Below, one piece after another: positions 1 to 8,568 of a stretch of 64,000 nt of DNA (its first letter is position 1; each line of letters opens with the position of its first letter). The DNA is from Cocleimonas flava (GTDB lineage: Bacteria > Pseudomonadota > Gammaproteobacteria > Thiotrichales > Thiotrichaceae). The translations under genes were made by a program, and so were the position numbers. The notes beneath the pieces are model-generated. The model ran no database searches, had not been told where the DNA came from, and was given only the letters and a program-made list of their open reading frames with translations. The DNA is taken from assembly GCF_004339015.1 (NCBI RefSeq), contig NZ_SMFQ01000002.1:1117351-1181350 (forward strand), given 5' to 3'.

Positions 1-815
1 ATCGCACGTAAGATATGAATCAGTGCATAGGTCTGACCACGTGCTTCATAAAACACATCATCGATTTTAAACCAGCCCGTTTTAACATAGTTAGACTCTG
101 CATTCGGCGTCGATTGTTTGGCGTTTTTATCGCCAGCCAGTGACGTATCCAGTTGCTCTCTACCCACACTAGAACTCAATTCTTGCGCTAATGATCCCAG
201 GCGTTTTTTAACTAGGTCTACCCAGTCACCTAAATTGTCAGCACGTGCGTAGAATTGTGCATTGTTTTTTCCTGTGCTGGATAATCTTGCAAGATACTTA
301 TCCAGTGTTTTGATGCCATCTCTGTATTGGCTTTCGGCAGGTGGTAAAATCCATAAATTGGTGTCTGTATGAAATTTAGTTGCGGTGTTGATTAAGTCAT
401 CATCTTCCTGCGACTGCGATTGTGAACGACTTAAATCATTTCGTAACGCCAATGCCAGATCACGCGCTTGCACCAGTACACCAAATTCCCAATTAGGCAT
501 ATTGTCCATGAATACGCCGGGAGGCATGCGATCGTTTTCAAGGAATCCACCGGGTTTGTCGAGTAGGGTTTTCATCAGCTGAGATAACGTTGCGGTCGTG
601 GTAAAGCCAGTTACCATTTCAGCGCCCATTTCATCGGCATAGTTTTGCGCATTGGTATTTACATCAAAGCGAGCGGGTTCGCGGCTCCAGTAAAACATCA
701 GTAAAATAGACAGAATGAGCAAGGTGACAATAAACATTCCTATTGTCCACTTAAGGCCTTTTTCTTTCCAGGTTGAGGGTTTGTATAATGAAAATACTTT
801 TCCAACTGCACCCAT
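1..815 (-). CDS. DUF2333 family membrane-anchored protein (3' end missing)
   Basis: The frame is open from the ATG complementary to 813-815 to the left edge, giving about 271 N-terminal residues; the C-terminus lies outside the window. The product starts MGAVGKVFSLYKPSTW, then has one membrane segment (about residues 24-43, rich in I/L/M) and a large soluble part with motifs such as NWEFGVLVQARDLALALRND and YEARGQTYALIHILRA. This layout matches the DUF2333 family of gammaproteobacterial inner-membrane proteins, whose function is not established. It is transcribed divergently from the ABC exporter across about 110 bp. Family recognition is from memory of the motif pattern; the role is unknown. 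Confidence 0.75.
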   Translation of the reverse strand, partial: MGAVGKVFSLYKPSTWKEKGLKWTIGMFIVTLLILSILLMFYWSREPARFDVNTNAQNYADEMGAEMVTGFTTTATLSQLMKTLLDKPGGFLENDRMPPGVFMDNMPNWEFGVLVQARDLALALRNDLSRSQSQSQEDDDLINTATKFHTDTNLWILPPAESQYRDGIKTLDKYLARLSSTGKNNAQFYARADNLGDWVDLVKKRLGSLAQELSSSVGREQLDTSLAGDKNAKQSTPNAESNYVKTGWFKIDDVFYEARGQTYALIHILRA

Positions 816-924
816 GTGAAACTCCAAGATTAAATTAGTGTGAGATGAATCAAATATGCGGCTTTAAGCGCGACTTATCAAGTACACTGTGCGAAGTTCT
901 GGTGAAATCTAATAAATACCTCTT

Positions 925-2682
925 ATGAAAACCATTTTTAAAGAATATATCAATGTGGCATTGCAAGTGCGATGGGCATTTTTACTGGTAATGATCGGGA
1001 TTGTCTCTGCGACGTTCCTAGGGATCTATGTGCCTGTTTTTTATAAAAATATAGCGAATGGCTTTGCCGAGCCTTTTAGCGTAGAAACCAGCTCGATGAT
1101 GTTGCATAACTTCTGGATGATTGTCCTGTTCTATGCCGGTATCTGGTTATCCTGGCGTGTGCTTGAAATCGGTATAGTGCCTGTTGATGGCGGTGGTATG
1201 CGCCTCTTGAACAAGCGCTGCTTCAAGGTATTGAAACGTCAGAAATTTCTGTATTTCGAAAATAATTTCTCGGGCAGTTTAATCAAACAGGCAGGACGTT
1301 TTTCACGCTCTTATGAAGTGATTGTGGACTGGTTTATTTTCCAGTTTGTACAAAATGTATTAAGCATCTCGATCGCCTTTATTATTTTCTATCAACACTA
1401 CCCTGAGTTTGCTTACTATTTTCTGGTATGGGTGATTGGATTCATTATCTGGAGCGTGGGTTTCTCCATCTGGAAATTGAAATACGATAAAGCCGTTGCA
1501 GAAAGTGACTCAAAGTTGGGGGGTGCCTATTCTGATGCAATCAGCAATATCTTTATTGTTAAAAGCTTCGCCCTAGAAAAAAGCGAACAAAACAACATCG
1601 ATGAAAAAGCCGATGTGGTTTATCAAAAAACCAAGATCGCCTGGATATTGATGTTTGTTTCATTTGCAGTTCAGGGCTTTTTGACCATGGGCATCGAGCT
1701 GGTACTGGTGTACAAAATGATTGGTAAGTGGGAGCTGGGTCTATTTAATGTGGGCGAATTCGTTTTATTCCAATCGATTCTGTTGATTTTGGTGCAGCGT
1801 CTATGGGAATTCGGACGAAATTTCAGAAACTTTTTCACAGCCTTAGCCGATGCCGCAGAGATGGCGGATGTCTTTAAAAATGATGATTTCGAGCGAGATT
1901 CTGCCGCCGCCAAAGATTTGAAGATCAGTAAGGGTGGCATTCAAATCAAAAACATTAATTTTGCCTATTCAAGCAGTGACAAAAGTCAGGATGGATTGTT
2001 CGAAGATTTTTCGCTGGATATAAAACCCGGTGAGAAGATTGCCTTAGTGGGGCATTCTGGTTCAGGAAAAACTTCACTGACTAAATTGCTGTTTCGCTTT
2101 TTTGAACCGCAACAAGGCAAGATTTTATTCGATGGGCAGGATGCCAAAGACTTTACTCTGTCATCATTACGCAATCAGATTTCATTAGTGCCACAACAAC
2201 CCGAGTTGTTTCACCGAACCGTGCGAGAAAATATTTTACTGGGTGATGAAGTCAGTGAAGAGGCGTTGATCAAAGCGGCTAAAAACTCAGGTTGCCTGGA
2301 CTTTATTCAAAGCCTGCCAGAGCAGTTTGAAACAATGGTGGGTGAACGCGGCGTAAAGCTTTCAGGTGGCGAAAAGCAACGCATCGCTCTCGCCAGAGCG
2401 TTTCTTGAAAATGCGCCGATTGTGGTGTTGGATGAAGCCACAAGCGCGCTGGATTCGATCACCGAAAAACAAATTCAATCAGCTATCTTTGAGCTAATTG
2501 AAGAGAAAACGGCGATTGTGATTGCACATCGTTTATCCACTATTTTGCGTATGGACCGAATCTTAGTGCTAGATAGCGGTAAAATCATTGAGCAAGGGAC
2601 GCATCAGGAATTACTTGATAAAGGCGGTAAATATGCAACCATGTGGAAGCACCAAAGCGGCGAGTTTCTTAAGCAGAATTAA
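925..2682 (+). CDS. ABC exporter half-transporter (MsbA/multidrug type)
   Basis: Fused transmembrane and ATPase protein of 585 aa, the usual length for a homodimeric type IV ABC exporter. About six hydrophobic segments occupy residues 16-300. The nucleotide-binding domain follows, with Walker A GHSGSGKT (about 376-383), Q-loop VPQQPELF, signature LSGGEKQR (about 479), Walker B IVVLDEAT (about 499) and H-loop IAHRLST. It would move a lipid or hydrophobic compound across the inner membrane using ATP; the substrate cannot be read from sequence. Codons 195-201 (SKLGGA region, 1505-1527) carry an in-frame copy of the dispersed G-rich repeat. No strong ribosome binding site precedes the ATG. Confidence 0.92.
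   Translation: MKTIFKEYINVALQVRWAFLLVMIGIVSATFLGIYVPVFYKNIANGFAEPFSVETSSMMLHNFWMIVLFYAGIWLSWRVLEIGIVPVDGGGMRLLNKRCFKVLKRQKFLYFENNFSGSLIKQAGRFSRSYEVIVDWFIFQFVQNVLSISIAFIIFYQHYPEFAYYFLVWVIGFIIWSVGFSIWKLKYDKAVAESDSKLGGAYSDAISNIFIVKSFALEKSEQNNIDEKADVVYQKTKIAWILMFVSFAVQGFLTMGIELVLVYKMIGKWELGLFNVGEFVLFQSILLILVQRLWEFGRNFRNFFTALADAAEMADVFKNDDFERDSAAAKDLKISKGGIQIKNINFAYSSSDKSQDGLFEDFSLDIKPGEKIALVGHSGSGKTSLTKLLFRFFEPQQGKILFDGQDAKDFTLSSLRNQISLVPQQPELFHRTVRENILLGDEVSEEALIKAAKNSGCLDFIQSLPEQFETMVGERGVKLSGGEKQRIALARAFLENAPIVVLDEATSALDSITEKQIQSAIFELIEEKTAIVIAHRLSTILRMDRILVLDSGKIIEQGTHQELLDKGGKYATMWKHQSGEFLKQN
1505..1527 (-). repeat. G-rich dispersed repeat, copy inside ABC exporter gene
   Basis: The C-rich strand reads GGCACCCCCCAACTTTGAG followed by TCACTTTC. 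It differs from the intergenic consensus by one core base (TA to AA) and keeps the downstream TTTGAG step and T-rich tail. On the coding strand it specifies K-L-G-G-A. Confidence 0.7.
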
Positions 2683-2710
2683 CGCTAAGCTTTTATTTAA
2701 ATTCTTCTGA

Positions 2711-2742
2711 AAAAAATATGCCTTCAAAGTAGGGGGGTGACC
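2711..2742 (-). repeat. G-rich dispersed repeat, single copy upstream of GNAT gene
   Basis: The plus strand has an A-run, GCCTTC, then AAGTAGGGGGGTGACC, which is the perfect core. The G6 run ends 7 nt before the ATG at 2745, so this copy also supplies the Shine-Dalgarno sequence of the downstream gene. Confidence 0.85.
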
Positions 2743-2744
2743 AA

Positions 2745-3224
2745 ATGAAAATAGTTGAAGCACAATCTGAAGATATGGGGATAGTCCGTGATTTCTTTCG
2801 TGAATATCAGGCTTGGTTAAATGTGGATATTTGTTTTCAGGGGTTCGAAGAGGAATTAGCGAGTTTGCCCGGTCGCTATGCCGCCCCAAAGGGAGCAATT
2901 TATTTGGTGTTTGATGACGACGAACCAGTCGCCTGCGCAGCAATTAGACCAAGAATCGATAAAGCAGAAACAGAAGCGGAATTTAAACGTTTGTTTGTGC
3001 GGGAATCGCACCGTAAAAAAGGCATAGGCAAAAAGGTGTTTAATGCGGCAATGGAGAGTGCAAAGGCAATGGGTTATGAAACAGTGGTGTTAGAAACCCT
3101 ACCGATAATGGAATCAGCAAAGCACCTTTATCAACACTATGGTTTTAAACATTGCACCCCTTATTTTGACGATGCTGACCCAAGCGTTGAATTTTTCCGT
3201 TATCAATTTGATTCATCCACATGA
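2745..3224 (+). CDS. GNAT family N-acetyltransferase
   Basis: Protein of 159 aa with the GNAT fold: an N-terminal acceptor half (MKIVEAQSEDMGIVRDFFRE), then the acetyl-CoA binding motif A, seen as FVRESHRKKGIGKKVFNAAM (R/Q-x-x-G-x-G/A signature at KKGIGK), and the C-terminal LYQHYGFK motif typical of the family. It transfers an acetyl group from acetyl-CoA to an amine; the acceptor (small molecule or protein) is not predictable. It sits 62 bp after the ABC exporter gene and 27 bp before mutY, probably in one transcription unit. The translation start is set by a G6 Shine-Dalgarno that is part of the dispersed repeat. Confidence 0.9.
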   Translation: MKIVEAQSEDMGIVRDFFREYQAWLNVDICFQGFEEELASLPGRYAAPKGAIYLVFDDDEPVACAAIRPRIDKAETEAEFKRLFVRESHRKKGIGKKVFNAAMESAKAMGYETVVLETLPIMESAKHLYQHYGFKHCTPYFDDADPSVEFFRYQFDSST

Positions 3225-3230
3225 CGGCTT

Positions 3231-3247
3231 AGCCACCCCCTACAAAA
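3231..3247 (+). repeat. Degenerate copy of the C-rich repeat before mutY
   Basis: GCCACCCCCTAC followed by AAAAATA, with one C fewer than the core and a truncated tail. It lies directly between the GNAT stop and the mutY start at 3252. Confidence 0.45.
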
Positions 3248-3251
3248 ATAT

Positions 3252-4313
3252 ATGAGTAAAAATAAATTATCGTTCGCAGATAAATTACTGCACTGGTTTG
3301 ATGATCACGGTCGTAAAGATTTACCATGGCAACAAGATATCAGCCCCTATCGTGTCTGGGTGTCTGAGATTATGTTGCAGCAAACTCAAGTGAAAACGGT
3401 CATCCCTTACTTTCAACGCTTTATGGAATCGTTTCCTACCGTGACTGCTTTGGCAAACTCCGAGCAGGATGAAGTCTTAAAGCACTGGTCAGGTTTAGGT
3501 TATTACGCCCGTGCGCGCAATATGCACGCGGCAGCGATAATGGTAAGGGATGAATTTAATGGCGAGTTTCCTCGTGATATTGAGAATATCCAGCACTTAA
3601 AAGGCATTGGCCGTTCTACCGGCGCGGCGATTTTATCCATTGCCAGTAATCTGCCAGAACCTATTTTGGACGGTAATGTAAAGCGCGTGCTAAGTCGGGT
3701 ATTTGCGGTGGAAGGCTGGGCAGGAAAATCTGCGGTGTTAAAAGAACTGTGGACGCTTGCCGAACAAACCACACCCAAAACGCGCAACGCTGATTACACT
3801 CAGGCCATTATGGACTTGGGTGCAACGCTGTGTACCCGCAGTAAACCACGTTGTGATGATTGCCCGATGAAAAGCGATTGCATTGCGTTTGCTGATAGTC
3901 GACAAGCTGAATTGCCTGCTAAAAAGCCGAAGAAAATCATCCCCGAGAAAAAAACGATTATGCTCATCGTTAAAGATGAAGCAGGTGATGTGTTTATGCA
4001 GAAGCGTCCTCCGACAGGAATATGGGGCGGACTCTGGTGTTTTCCTCAGTTCGAAACACAACACGAGGCTGAAAACTGGACACAGGAGTTTCTGGGCGAA
4101 TGGAGCGAAAAAGTGCAACGACACGATGTGCTTAGCCACACGTTTAGTCACTTCAAATTACACATTCAACCCTTGATAATTCAGCTTAAAGCCCCCATTA
4201 AAATGAGTGTGATGGAGAAAACAGACAAGCTCTGGTATAACGTCAACACAGAATTCAATGGTGGTCTTGCAGCCCCTGTAAGCACACTTTTAAACACCTT
4301 GGTTAGACAGTGA
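3252..4313 (+). CDS. mutY: A/G-specific adenine glycosylase MutY
   Basis: Base-excision enzyme that removes adenine mispaired with 8-oxoguanine. The 353-aa product has the full architecture: SEIMLQQTQV with catalytic Glu39, the helix-hairpin-helix LKGIGRSTGAAI (about 116-127), catalytic Asp140 in ILDGNVKRVLSR, and four iron-sulfur cysteines (C194-X6-C201-X2-C204-X5-C210). A C-terminal NUDIX-like 8-oxoG recognition domain follows, starting near residue 230 (EKKTIMLIVKDEAGDVFMQK). The neighbour yggX follows 84 bp later, the same order as in Escherichia coli, supporting a shared oxidative-damage role. Confidence 0.97.
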   Translation: MSKNKLSFADKLLHWFDDHGRKDLPWQQDISPYRVWVSEIMLQQTQVKTVIPYFQRFMESFPTVTALANSEQDEVLKHWSGLGYYARARNMHAAAIMVRDEFNGEFPRDIENIQHLKGIGRSTGAAILSIASNLPEPILDGNVKRVLSRVFAVEGWAGKSAVLKELWTLAEQTTPKTRNADYTQAIMDLGATLCTRSKPRCDDCPMKSDCIAFADSRQAELPAKKPKKIIPEKKTIMLIVKDEAGDVFMQKRPPTGIWGGLWCFPQFETQHEAENWTQEFLGEWSEKVQRHDVLSHTFSHFKLHIQPLIIQLKAPIKMSVMEKTDKLWYNVNTEFNGGLAAPVSTLLNTLVRQ

Positions 4314-4397
4314 TCTGATCAAAAATTTAGAAAAATCTAGAAAAATTTGAAGACAAAAACTTAATAAATACGTTACTAGAAATTAAAGGACAGAAAC

Positions 4398-4664
4398 ATG
4401 GCAAGAATGGTTAATTGCATCAAGTTAGGTAAAGAAGCAGAAGGTTTAGACACACTGACTTACCCGGGTGAGTTAGGACAGAAGATTTATGACAATATCT
4501 CAAAAGAAGCATGGCAAGGGTGGGTAAACCATCAAACAATGTTACTCAATGAGTATCGTTTATCGCCAATCAATCCTAAAGACCGTAAGTTTCTTGAAGA
4601 AGAAATGGAAAAGTTCTTATTAGGGGAAGGTCCATCGTCAGTCGACAATTTCGTCCCTGAATAG
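4398..4664 (+). CDS. yggX: Probable Fe(2+)-trafficking protein YggX
   Basis: Small cytosolic protein of 88 aa starting MARMVNCIKLGKEAEGLD, with the conserved Cys7, YPGELGQKIYDNISKEAWQ and the C-terminal NPKDRKFLEEEMEKFL. Length and sequence match YggX, which protects iron-sulfur enzymes from oxidative damage and is thought to handle ferrous iron. AAAGGA lies about 8 nt before the ATG. It sits downstream of mutY, whose own 4Fe-4S cluster makes the pairing sensible. A short hairpin (CCCGAT TAG ATCGGG, 4681-4695) follows the stop, without a clear T-run. Confidence 0.95.
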   Translation: MARMVNCIKLGKEAEGLDTLTYPGELGQKIYDNISKEAWQGWVNHQTMLLNEYRLSPINPKDRKFLEEEMEKFLLGEGPSSVDNFVPE

Positions 4665-4714
4665 ATTTATCGCTAATAGACCCGATTAGATCGGGGTTAC
4701 ATTAGACCGGTCAT

Positions 4715-4744
4715 AAAAAACCTCCTGAAAGTGGGGGGGTGACC
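4715..4744 (-). repeat. G-rich dispersed repeat upstream of fpr
   Basis: The plus strand has an A6 run, CCTCCTG, then AAAGTGGGGGGGTGACC. The core carries the TA-to-TG variant (CACCCCCCCACTT on the other strand), the same variant seen in the queA, prlC and amiC coding copies. It ends 17 nt before the fpr start. Confidence 0.8.
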
Positions 4745-4761
4745 ATAAGAGAATACATAAA

Positions 4762-5523
4762 ATGGCAGCAAACTGGGTTCCAGCAACGGTTATCGAAAAC
4801 CGAAAATTGACAGATAGGCACTTTGCCCTGATCTTCGACGCTGAGCTATTGCCTTTTAAACCGGGTCAGTTTGCACGCTTGCAAATCGAAGCAGAAAACG
4901 ATGAAGGTGAATTAGATAAATTTGCTAATCCCTACTCGTTAATCAATACCCCTGATGAAAAATATGCCGAGGTCTATTTCAACACTGTGCCAGAAGGCAA
5001 AGTGTCAAATGCCTTGGCAGCTTTAAAACCGGGTGATACTTTAGAAATTGCACAACCTTGCGTTGGCTTTTTTGTATTATCACAAATTCCGGATTGCAAA
5101 CACCTGTGGATGCTTTCTACAGGCACGGGTGTAGGTCCTTATTTGTCGATGCTGAAAACCGATGAAGCGTGGGAGCGATTTGAAAAAATCACCTTGGTGC
5201 ATGCGGTTCCTTACGCCAACGAATTGAATTACTCAGAACTCATTGAGCAGTTTGCGGCAGAACACCCCGATCAGTTTCAATTTATTTCTATCGTCAGTCG
5301 TGAAGATCATGAAGGATCACTCAAAGGACGCATTCCTGCCTTAATTGAGAACGGTGAACTAGAAGCGAAAGCGGGTTTGGAAATTAACAAGGAAAACTCG
5401 CATGTGATGCTGTGTGGGAATAGTGGTTTGTTGAATGATACTAAAGCCGTGTTATTAAAACGTGGTATGGACAGACATTTAAATCACAAACCCGGGCATG
5501 TTTCTTCAGAGCAATATTTTTAA
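4762..5523 (+). CDS. fpr: Ferredoxin/flavodoxin--NADP+ reductase
   Basis: FAD-dependent oxidoreductase of 253 aa moving electrons between NADP(H) and ferredoxin or flavodoxin. It aligns along its length with E. coli Fpr: N-terminal FAD barrel with FKPGQFARLQI, then WMLSTGTGVGPYLSML (nicotinamide/pyrophosphate site), VVSRED-like IVSREDHEGSLKGRIP, HVMLCGN and the C-terminal aromatic residue (ends EQYF). The family FAD motif R-x-Y-S is here N-P-Y-S (residues 56-59), so the usual Arg that contacts FAD is replaced by Asn. It ends 1 bp from the convergent stop of the next gene. Confidence 0.93.
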   Translation: MAANWVPATVIENRKLTDRHFALIFDAELLPFKPGQFARLQIEAENDEGELDKFANPYSLINTPDEKYAEVYFNTVPEGKVSNALAALKPGDTLEIAQPCVGFFVLSQIPDCKHLWMLSTGTGVGPYLSMLKTDEAWERFEKITLVHAVPYANELNYSELIEQFAAEHPDQFQFISIVSREDHEGSLKGRIPALIENGELEAKAGLEINKENSHVMLCGNSGLLNDTKAVLLKRGMDRHLNHKPGHVSSEQYF

Positions 5524-5524
5524 G

Positions 5525-7207
5525 TCAGTTCGGAATTTCCGATTGTTTCGGACACCACGACAACCAGGCTGAAGGAAAAATAAGGCTTTGTGCCGGTGTA
5601 AGACCGCAAACATCATTATGTGCCATGAGCTTTAAAGACGGGCGAATAATGGGAATAGCGCTGCTTTTACTCAAATAGAATTCTTCTGCATCTCTAAATT
5701 TTTCAAAACGCTTTGTGCCTTTACTATTATTTGCCTCCCGCATTAATGTATCAAAATGACGTTTATCCTCAGCTTGAAAAATTCTAGGCAATTGAGACAT
5801 GCTGATAAAAAATCCAGAAGGATCGGGCAGAGCAACAAACCATTGGAATATCGATAAATCGTAATTTTCACTCACTCTCATTTTATCAAAACTGGCAGAA
5901 GAGGTGGGTTGTTCCAGTTTTAACTTTATGCCAAAGGGAATTAAAATAGGTGTTAAAACCCTCGCCAAGTGACTCGATTTATTATCTGAGGTAACCAATA
6001 AGGTCAATGTTTTGGGCGAGAGAGGGTTAATGTCAATTTCCTGAAGAAGCTTCCTTGCCTTGTCATGTCGTTGACTTTTATTGAGCTCATAGTTGGTATT
6101 TTTTAACGGCAGATCAGAATAGGCCTTAAGGTTGGGTAACTGTACTAATCTACGTGTTGGTGATCCTTGAACACGACGGGATGCCCGTGAAAAGACCTCT
6201 TCGGGCTCTACGATATTCTTAATAGCTTCAACAAGTTTAGGTTCAACACGGTCACGATTTATACTTAATAAATAGACTGCCGTTGAGGGTTGTTCAATCA
6301 AGCTGCAATTCTTACTCTCCAAAAAATTACTGATTAATTTGGTATTGCCAGCTGATACGTAAGAAATATGCAGCGCTGTTTTTGGGTCTGTGTAATAACG
6401 TAATGCATCTTTTTGTGGTTCGTCTTTTTCTGATACATAGACATAGTGTATTTTGGGTATTTTTAACTGACTACTTTCAGGATGTGCAGTATTTTTCACT
6501 AAATGAATTTCTTTTAAATCCAGGTGGTTGTGCCCGCTGGAATGATAAAAAGTATTCAAGATGGGTTTGTACTGACCGTTAAAAGGAATATCTGTTCTGT
6601 TACTCCAGTGGTCTCCGTGTTTTTTTACAAAATGTGAAGGCACCGGAAATAGTGCTGCGTTTAGCGTGCGTTGATAAAACAACGGGTCAAACGTATCAAA
6701 CTCAAGTCGGAGCGTATACGGATCTATAACTTGAATGCCTTTGAGTACCTTTGAGGAGCCTTCACTGTATTCTTTTGCACCTGCTAAATTCATCAGCGCG
6801 AAGTACAATGCATTTTGGTTTTTTGATGTTTTCAGGACTGATTGCCAGGCGAGCGCAAAATCATTCGCAACAACCGGAGAGCCATCACTCCAGCGTTTAG
6901 ATGGGTTTAAATAGAAGACGATGGTTTTATCCAACGCATTAATGTGCCAGCGTTTTGCCGCACCGGGTTCAGGTTCGCCATATTTACCGACTCGAATCAA
7001 TCCTTCGAAGATATCATTGAGTAATCGATAACACTCTCCGGTTGAGGCGAAAACCGGACTAATGCTTTCACAGCGATGACCTAGTTTGAGCTCTTGTGAC
7101 TCTTGTGACATAGCTGGCTTAGCCATCATCAACAATGAAAAGCATAGAAGCACAATAAGTTGGTGCAAGGCTCGGGTCACAACTATGGTCGCAATATGTT
7201 TATTCAA
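5525..7207 (-). CDS. Periplasmic substrate-binding protein, peptide/nickel ABC type (family 5)
   Basis: 560-aa exported protein with an N-terminal signal segment (about residues 12-33, ending near KPAMSQES) and a bacterial extracellular solute-binding family 5 body, seen in DIFEGLIRVGKYGEPEPGAA, NPSKRWSDGSPVVANDFALA, QVIDPYTLRLEFD and a late ISMSQLPRIF region. OppA-like proteins bind oligopeptides or similar ligands for an ABC importer. No permease or ATPase genes lie nearby, so it is an orphan binding protein that may serve a distant transporter or act as a receptor. It faces fpr with essentially no gap. Confidence 0.85.
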   Translation of the reverse strand: MNKHIATIVVTRALHQLIVLLCFSLLMMAKPAMSQESQELKLGHRCESISPVFASTGECYRLLNDIFEGLIRVGKYGEPEPGAAKRWHINALDKTIVFYLNPSKRWSDGSPVVANDFALAWQSVLKTSKNQNALYFALMNLAGAKEYSEGSSKVLKGIQVIDPYTLRLEFDTFDPLFYQRTLNAALFPVPSHFVKKHGDHWSNRTDIPFNGQYKPILNTFYHSSGHNHLDLKEIHLVKNTAHPESSQLKIPKIHYVYVSEKDEPQKDALRYYTDPKTALHISYVSAGNTKLISNFLESKNCSLIEQPSTAVYLLSINRDRVEPKLVEAIKNIVEPEEVFSRASRRVQGSPTRRLVQLPNLKAYSDLPLKNTNYELNKSQRHDKARKLLQEIDINPLSPKTLTLLVTSDNKSSHLARVLTPILIPFGIKLKLEQPTSSASFDKMRVSENYDLSIFQWFVALPDPSGFFISMSQLPRIFQAEDKRHFDTLMREANNSKGTKRFEKFRDAEEFYLSKSSAIPIIRPSLKLMAHNDVCGLTPAQSLIFPSAWLSWCPKQSEIPN

Positions 7208-7538
7208 AAAGACTGTCGCATTAAAAGTGTTATTTATTCGGAGTAAGTAAGGCGTGGGTGCTTCTCAACCCATGTAGATTGGAGAGAAACGGGGAAAAAT
7301 ATTAACATATACTAATTTATAATCAGCATTTATTTGTCAAATAAAGGTTTTCATGCATACGTATTTGTTAAATTTGACTGAATCATTGTTCTAATGCACA
7401 AGAAAGTATCAATGTGATTAGTTTATAAGCAGATTGAAAACCCTGTAAACCAAAGCCACCCCCCTACTTAGGGGCGTTTTTTTATTTACCTAAACGCAGG
7501 GTTTTAGAATTCAGGCAGACAGGTCTTAAGGTTTTAAT
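7208..7538. other. Intergenic region upstream of the binding-protein gene
   Basis: 331 bp between two minus-strand genes. It should hold the promoter of the binding-protein gene; an AT-rich tract occupies about 7300-7420. Apart from the repeat at 7455-7483 I see no coding or RNA signal. Confidence 0.5.
7455..7483 (+). repeat. C-rich dispersed repeat downstream of hydrolase gene
   Basis: GCCACCCCCCTACTT, then AGGGGC and GTTTTTTT: perfect core, GC step and T7 tail. It sits about 55 bp beyond the stop codon of the hydrolase gene (7539). Confidence 0.85.
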
Positions 7539-8402
7539 TTATAAATTTTCATCGGTTACTGTTTCTATAAGCACCGTTGAAAACTCTGCCGGTTTTTTTC
7601 TGTAGACCACATGATTGCCTTTAAAGGTACGGATTGTCCAGCCTCGCTCTTTAGCCCGTTGCCAGGAAACATCTCGTGAACGCTTCTCGACCGACATCCC
7701 TTTTGGGACAAAGGCAAGGTAAGTCGTATCTAATCGTTTTGCCGCAGGGTTTATATAAGATACGGGTTCGGTGTAAGTTTTATATGACTGGATAACGTCT
7801 CTTGGGTAAGGTTTGTCAAATTTCAACCAGGGGAAGTGAATCATCCCGTTAATCACTTTATAGCTGGGTTTTAATGGTTTTACATCAATCATCGACATAC
7901 CATCATCAGGCACCATCGCATCGACAAAAGTCACATGACGAATACGCTGTGGGATACGGTTCATAACGCCTGTTAAAACCATTCCCCCATAACTGTGACC
8001 TACCAGAACGATATTATTTAAACGCTCGAAAATAATCATATTCACAATGTCATTGATATGTGTGGTGAGGTTGATTTCTGGGCTAGCTAAATGATACTTA
8101 TCACCCAGGCCTGTGAGGGTAGGTCTATAAACGATGTGTCCTTTTGCGGACAGGTGTTGTGCGACGGTTTTCCAATCCCAGCCGCCACCTGTGGCACCGT
8201 GTACGATCACGAACGTGTATTTTTCGTTATTTTCAGGTGCTTTGCTGGAGCTTTCTGTTGCCGGCTGTTGCGCCATTGCGCTGCCAGAAAACAAGCCAAT
8301 AACTACACAGAAAATAGGAATAGTGATTAACGAAAGAATCACTGAAATGAGTGGAGTGAATAGCTGCTGGCGCGTGATTTTCATATCAACTAACTTAGAC
8401 AA
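7539..8402 (-). CDS. Exported alpha/beta hydrolase (esterase-like)
   Basis: 287-aa protein with a hydrophobic N-terminal segment (about residues 16-42, ending near SAMAQQ) that looks like a signal peptide or anchor, followed by an alpha/beta hydrolase fold. Visible motifs are FVIVHGATGGGWDW (oxyanion region), LVGHSYGGMV with nucleophile Ser137, an acid candidate in FVDAMVPDDG and catalytic His264 in GNHVVYRKKP. The arrangement resembles the plant methyl-esterase/hydroxynitrile-lyase-like group. The substrate is unknown. Met7 is an alternative start. It lies downstream of nadA, separated by a 66-bp palindrome that should terminate nadA transcription. Confidence 0.82.
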   Translation of the reverse strand: MSKLVDMKITRQQLFTPLISVILSLITIPIFCVVIGLFSGSAMAQQPATESSSKAPENNEKYTFVIVHGATGGGWDWKTVAQHLSAKGHIVYRPTLTGLGDKYHLASPEINLTTHINDIVNMIIFERLNNIVLVGHSYGGMVLTGVMNRIPQRIRHVTFVDAMVPDDGMSMIDVKPLKPSYKVINGMIHFPWLKFDKPYPRDVIQSYKTYTEPVSYINPAAKRLDTTYLAFVPKGMSVEKRSRDVSWQRAKERGWTIRTFKGNHVVYRKKPAEFSTVLIETVTDENL

Positions 8403-8484
8403 AGATCTTTAGACATAGATGTCTTTAATTTTAATGAGTTAGTCTGAAAATAGAAAATTGTTTTTGTGCAAATTAAAGCAAATA

Positions 8485-8550
8485 TTAATACACCCCCCTA
8501 CTTATAGCGACTTTTTAGAAAAAGTCGCTATAAGTAGGGGGGTGTATTAA
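8485..8550. terminator. Long palindrome built from two head-to-head repeat copies
   Basis: Two copies of the C-rich repeat face each other with perfectly complementary arms of 32 nt (8485-8516 and 8519-8550) and a 2-nt loop. Each arm contains the core CACCCCCCTACTT, then ATAGCGAC and a T-run. It lies just downstream of nadA on the minus strand and would form a very stable hairpin, so termination is the likely role. The core identity shows it belongs to the dispersed family. Confidence 0.85.
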
Positions 8551-8568
8551 ATATAGGTGGATGATTAT

